A DNA stretch of 64,000 bases from Affinundibacterium baiyunense (GTDB taxonomy: Bacteria; Pseudomonadota; Gammaproteobacteria; Burkholderiales; Burkholderiaceae_D): NCBI RefSeq assembly GCF_018139645.1, contig NZ_JAGSPM010000001.1, positions 620,001 to 684,000 on the forward strand, given 5' to 3'. Below the pieces are notes generated by a model. It searched no databases. It was given only the letters and a program-made list of their open reading frames with translations, and was not told the origin of the DNA. The position numbers were made by a program, and so were the translations under genes. Every line of letters starts with the position of its first letter. Position 1 is the first letter of the stretch. Below are positions 58,467 through 64,000 of the stretch, in pieces.

Positions 58467-59349
58467 TACTCAAAACAAACTAAGTACATCGAGCCTTAAA
58501 GCTGAACACAAACACGCCGACAGTAATGCGCCTGTCGGCGTGTTTGATTCTGGCATTGGTGGCTTATCTGTACTTAAACATTTGCGCGAGCACTTACCGC
58601 ACGAAGATTTTTTATATGTCGCTGATACGGCCTTTGCGCCTTACGGCGAGCGCTCAAATGAAGAATTAATTGAGCGCAGCATGAAGATTACTGAATTCTT
58701 TTTGCAGCATAAAATTAAGGCCTTGGTGATTGCTTGCAATACCGCGACTGCCGCCGCGGTCGCCGTGTTACGCACTCGTTATCCGAATCTAATTATCATC
58801 GGCATGGAGCCTGGTATCAAACCTGCTGCCGCACGGAGCGCCAGCAAAATCGTTGGTGTGTTGGCGACACGAAGCACTTTGCAAAGTGAAAAATTTCATC
58901 GTCTCAGTCAGCAACTCAGTCAAGAAACTCAGACCCAATTTATTCCGCAAGCATGCGTTGGCTTAGTCAATCAAATCGAGCGTGGCGACTTACAAGCACC
59001 TGCGATTTTCGACTTGCTGCGTCAATATGTTCCACCCTTACTCGATCAAGGCGTAGATACGTTGGTGCTGGGATGCACGCATTATCCTTTTGTTGAACAA
59101 CAGATACGCGAAGTGATTCGTGAACATCAAGCGAATCAAACTAAGCCGATTCATATCATCGACACCGGTGCCGCCGTCGCGCGTCGCTTGGCTGATCTAC
59201 TTGAGAAACAAGGATTACTGAACACTGACGCACAGTCTTCAAAAGTCTTTCAAGCGTGGACGACGGGCGATTCTCCTACCTTGCAGATGGCAATTGGATT
59301 TATCTCGTCAGCGCAAGAACAAATCAGCGCGCAGACTTTACATCTCTAA
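58459..59349 (+). CDS. murI: Glutamate racemase
   Basis: Supplies D-glutamate for peptidoglycan. Family motifs are complete: APVGVFDSGIGGLSVLKHLR, FLYVADTAFAPYGERS, VIACNTATAAAVAVLR (first catalytic Cys), and LVLGCTHYPFVEQQI (second catalytic Cys). The start is uncertain. Family alignment places it close to the GVFDSG motif, but no ATG is available there. TTG at 58459 overlaps the fumA stop by 8 nt and gives 296 residues; ATG codons at 58396 or 58363 would overlap fumA by 71 or 104 nt. Probably in the UPF0114-fumA-murI operon. Confidence 0.92.
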   Translation: MPNTQNKLSTSSLKAEHKHADSNAPVGVFDSGIGGLSVLKHLREHLPHEDFLYVADTAFAPYGERSNEELIERSMKITEFFLQHKIKALVIACNTATAAAVAVLRTRYPNLIIIGMEPGIKPAAARSASKIVGVLATRSTLQSEKFHRLSQQLSQETQTQFIPQACVGLVNQIERGDLQAPAIFDLLRQYVPPLLDQGVDTLVLGCTHYPFVEQQIREVIREHQANQTKPIHIIDTGAAVARRLADLLEKQGLLNTDAQSSKVFQAWTTGDSPTLQMAIGFISSAQEQISAQTLHL

Positions 59350-59423
59350 ACGCCAGAATTTCGGTTCAAAGATTGCCAAATTTAATTGGTACGCTTCTCT
59401 GTAGAAATTCTCAGTAAAAAATA

Positions 59424-59451
59424 AAAAAGGACAGAAAAATCTGTCCTTTTT
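59424..59451. terminator. Bidirectional terminator between murI and the aminotransferase
   Basis: A 12-bp perfect stem AAAAAGGACAGA/TCTGTCCTTTTT (59424-59435 with 59440-59451), 4-nt loop, U-tracts on both strands. Confidence 0.94.
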
Positions 59452-59471
59452 GATTTAATCGCGCAACAGGA

Positions 59472-60665
59472 TTATGCTAAAACTGCCGCCATTGCTGCTG
59501 CTGTCGCCTCGACGTTACGTGTATTCAAACCAGCTACACACATACGACCAGAGCGCACCAAATACACACCGAACTCTTCTTTCAAACGATCACATTGTTC
59601 TGCTGTCAAACCGGTGTAACTAAACATACCGCGTTGCGTCAAGAAATAGCTGAAATCGCGACCAGGTACTTTCGCCACCAAAACATCATGTAAAGCTTTA
59701 CGCATTGCTTGGATACGATCACGCATCGCAACAACTTCCGCTTCCCACATAGGACGCAATTCTGGATCAGCTAACACAGTCGCTACCAACTGGCCGCCAT
59801 GCATAGGAGGATTGGAGTAATTACGACGAATAATCGCTTTCATCTGACCCAATACATTCACCGCTTGCGCTGCATCTGGGCAAACCACGCTCAATGCACC
59901 ACAACGCTCGCCGTACAAACTCATACTCTTAGAGAATGAATTCGCGACAAAGAAACTTAAACCTTGATCCGCCAACAAACGAATAGCGAACGCATCTTCT
60001 TCGATACCATCACCATAACCTTGATATGCCAAATCAAGGAAAGGAATCAAGTTACGCTCTTTGAATACAGGGATCAATTGTTCCCATTGTGCTTTTGTCA
60101 AATCAACGCCAGTTGGATTGTGGCAGCAAGCATGTAATAAGACGACGGATTTGTCTTCTGCTTGTTTCAAACTCGCCAGCATTTCGTCGAAACGCAAACC
60201 GCCAGTTTCTGGATTGTAGTAAGGATATGCTTTCACTGTTAATCCAGAACCTTCAAACACTGCGCGATGATTATCCCAAGTTGGATCACTCACCAACATC
60301 GTCGTATTTGGGAAATAGCGCTTCACAAAATCCGCCCCTACTTTTAAACCACCACTTGAACCTACTGTTTGCAAAGTGACGACACGGCCTTCTTTGACAG
60401 CAGGACGATCAGCGCCAAACAACAAATGCTGCACAGCTGTACGGAAATTTGCCGCGCCTTCCATAGGCAAATAAGGACGCGCACCAGCAGCTTCAACCAC
60501 TTTTAATTCAGCAGCACGAACCGATGGCAACATTGGAATCTTGCCGTTATCGTCAAAATAAATCCCAATCGACAAATTAATCTTGTTTGGGCGGGTATCT
60601 TTACCAAACGCTTCATTCAAGGAGAGGATAGGATCGCCTGCATAGGCTTCGACGTGCTGAAACAT
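59472..60665 (-). CDS. Aspartate/aromatic amino acid aminotransferase (TyrB/AspC type)
   Basis: PLP-dependent transaminase of subfamily I-alpha, 397 residues. It starts MFQHVEAYAGDPILSLNEAF as in TyrB/AspC. It has LHACCHNPTGVDLTKAQW and PFLDLAYQGYGDG (PLP contacts), the Schiff-base lysine in NSFSKSMSLYGERCGALS, and RGMFSYTGLT near the end. Whether it prefers aspartate or tyrosine/phenylalanine cannot be read from sequence, so no symbol is given. Confidence 0.94.
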   Translation of the reverse strand: MFQHVEAYAGDPILSLNEAFGKDTRPNKINLSIGIYFDDNGKIPMLPSVRAAELKVVEAAGARPYLPMEGAANFRTAVQHLLFGADRPAVKEGRVVTLQTVGSSGGLKVGADFVKRYFPNTTMLVSDPTWDNHRAVFEGSGLTVKAYPYYNPETGGLRFDEMLASLKQAEDKSVVLLHACCHNPTGVDLTKAQWEQLIPVFKERNLIPFLDLAYQGYGDGIEEDAFAIRLLADQGLSFFVANSFSKSMSLYGERCGALSVVCPDAAQAVNVLGQMKAIIRRNYSNPPMHGGQLVATVLADPELRPMWEAEVVAMRDRIQAMRKALHDVLVAKVPGRDFSYFLTQRGMFSYTGLTAEQCDRLKEEFGVYLVRSGRMCVAGLNTRNVEATAAAMAAVLA

Positions 60666-61204
60666 GTTAAAACTCCAATATGAGAAAAATCGACATTACA
60701 AAATAAATTCAACTAAAACAACCCAACAAAACGTGAAGGCAACTCGATTCGTTGACAAAAACAAGTCTGAAGATGAATTGCCGAACCATGCGCAGTTTCA
60801 TTCTTATCGGTAATTTAGACCGATCAACTTCGAGCAAGTCGTACTCGCGAAGGCTCAAGTCAAACAGCATGGGTATGCTGTGATTACCATTTTGATGCTA
60901 AGGGAAAATTGATGTTTTCCGAGAAATTTTGCTCATATTGTGAGCAATGGCAGCAATAAGAAATGGATGTTGCGGAAAGTCGTTAAGCCGATATTTTGAC
61001 ACATTATCAAAGCGAAAATCCGTGGCATTGACTTTTTTTAGCTGAAAATCCCGAAACATCAATAAATGTTGGTAAACATTTTGCTTTCTCGTTTTATATT
61101 TTGCTTGCGATACTCAGTACCGTTTTCTAAACTGGCAAATCACCGACAAAGAATTCGTGGTGACATCAAATATGCCATCGAGCACTCGACTCAACTTCAT
61201 ATAA
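60666..61204. other. 539-bp divergent intergenic region with a cluster of small inverted repeats
   Basis: Between the aminotransferase (minus) and DUF1428 (plus) genes. Four perfect inverted repeats lie within 142 bp: ATCGGT/ACCGAT (60806-60824), CTTCG/CGAAG (60828-60852), CAGCAT/ATGCTG (60865-60880) and TTGCTCA/TGAGCAA (60929-60947). None has a U-tract. They could be operators, a structured leader of the aminotransferase mRNA, or a small RNA. No protein-coding frame is convincing. Confidence 0.5.
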
Positions 61205-61570
61205 ATGATGACGACTATGCATTATGTAGATGGATTCGTTGCTGCCGTACCGACAGCAAACAAAGAAGCTTATCGGATCTATGCAGAGCAATCTGCTGCT
61301 TTGTTTAAGGAGCACGGCGCATTAAGCGTGATTGATTGTTGGGGTGATGATGTACTACCTGGAAAACTTACTTCATTTCCTCAAGCGGTGATGTGTAAAG
61401 ACGAAGAAACTGTAGTGTTTTCTTGGATGACTTGGCCATCAAAAGAAGTACGTGATGCGGGATGGGAAAAGATCATGGCAGATCCACGCATGTCAACAGA
61501 GAACATGCCTATGCCTTTTGATGGCAGACGTTTAATCTATGGCGGTTTTCAACAAATCGCTGTTAGTTAG
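61205..61570 (+). CDS. DUF1428 family protein
   Basis: 121-residue protein of the dimeric alpha/beta-barrel type, function unknown. It matches DUF1428 by HYVDGFVAAVPTANKEAYR, AALFKEHGALSVIDCWGDDV, VVFSWMTWPSKEVRDAGWEK and MPFDGRRLIYGGFQ. The start could be either of the tandem ATGs at 61205/61208 or the ATG at 61217, which fits the family N-terminus best. No clear Shine-Dalgarno. Confidence 0.9.
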   Translation: MMTTMHYVDGFVAAVPTANKEAYRIYAEQSAALFKEHGALSVIDCWGDDVLPGKLTSFPQAVMCKDEETVVFSWMTWPSKEVRDAGWEKIMADPRMSTENMPMPFDGRRLIYGGFQQIAVS

Positions 61571-61673
61571 CAAGCCCGAATCAGAAGCGCCATTAAACAA
61601 ATAGCACTGATCAAGCGCATACAAACCTTCATCTATCCAGAGGCCAAATCCAGATTTAAATTCAAGCTAAAAA

Positions 61674-61699
61674 AAGGGGCGAAACTTAGTTCGCCCCTT
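61674..61699 (-). terminator. Intrinsic terminator of the RND efflux gene
   Basis: A 10-bp perfect stem AAGGGGCGAA/TTCGCCCCTT (61674-61683 with 61690-61699), 6-nt loop, followed on the minus strand by a U-run. It may also stop the DUF1428 transcript, less efficiently. Confidence 0.9.
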
Positions 61700-61706
61700 A
61701 ATTGTT

Positions 61707-61741
61707 TGACGCAATGATTATTTGACTCAATCATTGCGTCA
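61707..61741. repeat. 13-bp perfect inverted repeat next to the terminator
   Basis: TGACGCAATGATT and AATCATTGCGTCA (61707-61719 with 61729-61741), 9-nt loop, 8 bp from the terminator hairpin. It has no U-tract. It may protect the 3' end of the RND transcript or be a second termination/attenuation element. Confidence 0.7.
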
Positions 61742-61822
61742 CTCAAAACTTAGCTAAACATAGGCAAATCTATCTTTAACGAAGTTAAGCTAAGCGCGAC
61801 AATTTCAATCCAAGTCGATCAA

Positions 61823-64000
61823 TTACGACTTTGCACGACCAATGCAACGCTTCATCCAATGCTCAAAATCATCAACATAAGTAAACACCGCAGGCACCAC
61901 TAACAGACTTAACAGTGTTGATGTGATCAAACCACCGATTACCGCAATCGCCATCGGAGAACGGAAGCTAGGGTCAGCTCCCCAGCCCAAAGCCAAGGGC
62001 ATCATCCCTGCGCCCATCGCAATCGTCGTCATGATAATTGGCCGACTACGTTTATGACAGGCATCCACTAAAGCGGCAAATCTATCCATACCCGCAGTGC
62101 GCGCGATAATCGCGTAATCCACCAATAGAATTGAATTCTTGGTCACAATACCCATTAGCATAATCAAGCCGATCATCGATGGCATCGACAGTGCGCGACC
62201 AGTCAATAGCAATGCCACGAATGCCCCACCAATACTTAATGGTAAAGCAGCGAGAATCGTCACTGGTTGCAAGAAGTCCTTAAACAACAAGACTAATACA
62301 CCGTAGATGCACAGCACACCGATCAACATCGCAATACCAAAACTAGCAAATAAAGCTGCCATTTCTTGCGCATCACCCAATTCGGCAATACTGACTGATG
62401 GCGGTAAGTTTTTCATAGTTGGTAAAGCACGTGCTTCTTCATTCACCTCACCTAATTGACGCCCACCGAGCTCCACGTCCAAAGTCACATTACGACTGCG
62501 ATTTAAACGATCAATTTGCGCTGGCCCCGAATCCATCGTGACGGTGGCGACACTACCAATCATCACTGGCCCCGACTTTCCGGGTACAGTCAAGCGCTCA
62601 ATCGCTGCCAAGTCTGCACGCACATAGTCCGGCAGTTTGACGCGAATCGGCACTTGACGCTGCGCCAAATTCATTTTTGAAAGCGCCATGTCGTAATCAC
62701 CAGCGGTAGCTACCCGCACCGTCTCACCAATACTCTCTGCGGTAACGCCGAGATCAGCAGCTTTAGCGGAATCAGGTTTGACGATAATTTCTGGACGCAC
62801 CAACGAGGCGCTGGAACTCACATTACCGACACCTTTTAGCGTACGCAATTCACGTTCGACTTGGCGAGCAGTTTCCAATAAAGCGACTGGATCTTCACTC
62901 TTCAACACCAGCTGCAATTTGACACCGGTATCCAAAGGCCCCACCGAGAACTTCGCACCAGAAATCTCGTTCATCTTACTACGAATCACATTATCTAAAT
63001 CCGACATCGATTCTTTACGTTCATTTCTGTGTACTGCCGTGACGGTTAATACCGCACGGCGTGCTTCCGCCGCTGCACCTGGAGCGAACGCATCACCACT
63101 GGAACCACCACCAATTGAGCTGAACACACCCGTGATTCCTTTGACGGACATAATTGCAACCCGTGCTTGTTCAGCAATGTGACTCGTCTCGGCTAAGGTG
63201 CTACCTGGTGGCAATTCAATATTCACCTGCGTTTGCGCGCGATCGGAAGGCGGTACAAATCCCGTCGGCAGCAATCCAACCAGTGCAATCGACGCAACGA
63301 AAAATACCGCGGCAGAAACGATCGTCACCAAGCGATGTCGCAAGCACCACTGCATGGTAGCCATGTAGCGTTGCATCATCCAGCTATCAGGTTTTTCGTG
63401 AATTTTTCCGTCTGCATTTTTCTTCGGTGCTTTGAGAATATAGGCAGCCATCATCGGCGTTAATAATCGAGCGACTACCAAGGATGCAAGAATCGCGATT
63501 ACCGCAGTCCAACCAAATTGTTTGAAGAATAACCCCGGCACACCGCCCATAAATGCGGTCGGTAAGAATACAGCGACTAACGCAAAAGTAGTGGCAATCA
63601 CCGCCATACCAATCTCGTCAGCTGCTTCGGTCGCCGCTTCCATCGGTGTTTTTCCCATCTCTAAATGACGCGCAATATTTTCGATTTCAACGATCGCGTC
63701 GTCCACCAGCACCCCGACCACTAAGGCCAAGGATAATAATGTCACGGTGTTTAAAGTGTAGCCAAAGTAATGTAAGCCTAAGAAAGTCGGAATTACAGAT
63801 AGTGGCAATGCGGCGGCAGCAACCAAAGTTGAGCGCCAATCGCGTAAGAACCACCAAACAACCAACACCGCCAATAAAGCGCCTTCATACAATAACTCCA
63901 TTGAGCCATCGAAGTTTTCTTCAACAGGTTGCGCATTGTCGATTGCATGTTTAAACAAAAATTTTGGATACGCTTTTTGAAGCTCGTTCACCGCATCGCG
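61823..64000 (-). CDS. RND-family multidrug efflux permease (HAE1 type), C-terminal part
   Basis: Inner-membrane proton antiporter of the AcrB/MexB family; about 725 residues are inside the window and the N-terminal part lies beyond the right edge. Seen: TM3-TM4 with LVVGVLVDDAIVEIENIARH (the paired Asp of the proton relay), TM5-6 (VFLPTAFMGGVPGLFFKQFGWT), the second porter domain, then TM8-TM12, with PLSIGGAFVALLLTGRALSMPSMIGLIMLMGIVTKNSILLVDY and a C-terminal YVDDFEHWMKRCIG. The protein is drug-type (HAE1) rather than heavy-metal type. The adaptor and outer-membrane partners are not visible. Confidence 0.93.
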   Translation of the reverse strand, partial: RDAVNELQKAYPKFLFKHAIDNAQPVEENFDGSMELLYEGALLAVLVVWWFLRDWRSTLVAAAALPLSVIPTFLGLHYFGYTLNTVTLLSLALVVGVLVDDAIVEIENIARHLEMGKTPMEAATEAADEIGMAVIATTFALVAVFLPTAFMGGVPGLFFKQFGWTAVIAILASLVVARLLTPMMAAYILKAPKKNADGKIHEKPDSWMMQRYMATMQWCLRHRLVTIVSAAVFFVASIALVGLLPTGFVPPSDRAQTQVNIELPPGSTLAETSHIAEQARVAIMSVKGITGVFSSIGGGSSGDAFAPGAAAEARRAVLTVTAVHRNERKESMSDLDNVIRSKMNEISGAKFSVGPLDTGVKLQLVLKSEDPVALLETARQVERELRTLKGVGNVSSSASLVRPEIIVKPDSAKAADLGVTAESIGETVRVATAGDYDMALSKMNLAQRQVPIRVKLPDYVRADLAAIERLTVPGKSGPVMIGSVATVTMDSGPAQIDRLNRSRNVTLDVELGGRQLGEVNEEARALPTMKNLPPSVSIAELGDAQEMAALFASFGIAMLIGVLCIYGVLVLLFKDFLQPVTILAALPLSIGGAFVALLLTGRALSMPSMIGLIMLMGIVTKNSILLVDYAIIARTAGMDRFAALVDACHKRSRPIIMTTIAMGAGMMPLALGWGADPSFRSPMAIAVIGGLITSTLLSLLVVPAVFTYVDDFEHWMKRCIGRAKS

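Overview
The window reads as an uninterrupted piece of a betaproteobacterial chromosome, most likely order Burkholderiales and possibly an Oxalobacteraceae-like, moderately AT-rich member. The grounds are the conserved gene neighbourhoods: rpsO-pnp-quinone oxidoreductase-tpiA-secG-tRNA-Leu-nuoA to nuoN-DUF2818-NUDIX, tsaB-rimI-uracil-glycosylase-like, hupB-tRNA-tRNA-ppiD, and pssA-leuA. The genus is not determined. There is no integrase, transposase, phage gene, CRISPR array or toxin-antitoxin pair, so this is core genome rather than an accessory island.

Layout. 1-3.6 kb: a cbb3 terminal oxidase operon ccoNOQP with the start of ccoG, read leftwards from a promoter with a perfect FNR/Anr box. 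3.8-6.4 kb: periplasmic chaperone ppiD, two tRNAs (Asp, Val) and hupB. 6.7-14.4 kb: nadB, radA, lplT, a DUF1853 protein and the tsaB-rimI-UDG-like operon. 14.4-19 kb: a thioredoxin-like protein, a duplicated tRNA-Arg(ACG) unit, kup, tRNA-Ser and lysC. 19.6-29.3 kb: DUF1415, rpiA, srkA, a UPF0149/SEC-C protein, an acyl-CoA-binding protein, a hydroxyacid dehydrogenase, the ferredoxin fdxA next to a ferredoxin-NADP reductase, an SDR enzyme and ETF-ubiquinone oxidoreductase. 29.4-45.1 kb: NUDIX hydrolase, DUF2818 and the 14-gene complex I operon, read leftwards. 45.2-52.4 kb: tRNA-Leu, secG, tpiA, quinone oxidoreductase, pnp, rpsO and leuA. 52.5-64 kb: a leucine-rich candidate leader peptide, pssA, acs, a UPF0114 protein, fumarase, murI, an aromatic/aspartate aminotransferase, a DUF1428 protein and the distal part of an RND efflux pump.

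Functionally the window is dominated by aerobic respiration. Complex I and ETF-QO feed electrons into the quinone pool, and the high-affinity cbb3 oxidase is the low-oxygen outlet. Central carbon metabolism (acs, fumarase, tpiA, rpiA) and amino-acid, NAD and phospholipid synthesis (lysC, leuA, nadB, pssA) surround it. No obviously new multi-gene system was found. The observations most worth a second look are a Leu/CTA-codon-rich short ORF with its own promoter just upstream of leuA (candidate attenuation leader), a uracil-DNA-glycosylase homologue that has lost its catalytic and one Fe-S motif, a long inverted repeat before acs, a cluster of hairpins at 60.8-60.95 kb, and the recent tRNA-Arg unit duplication. 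Several start codons were moved away from the longest reading frame on the basis of Shine-Dalgarno sequences, overlaps and family alignment.
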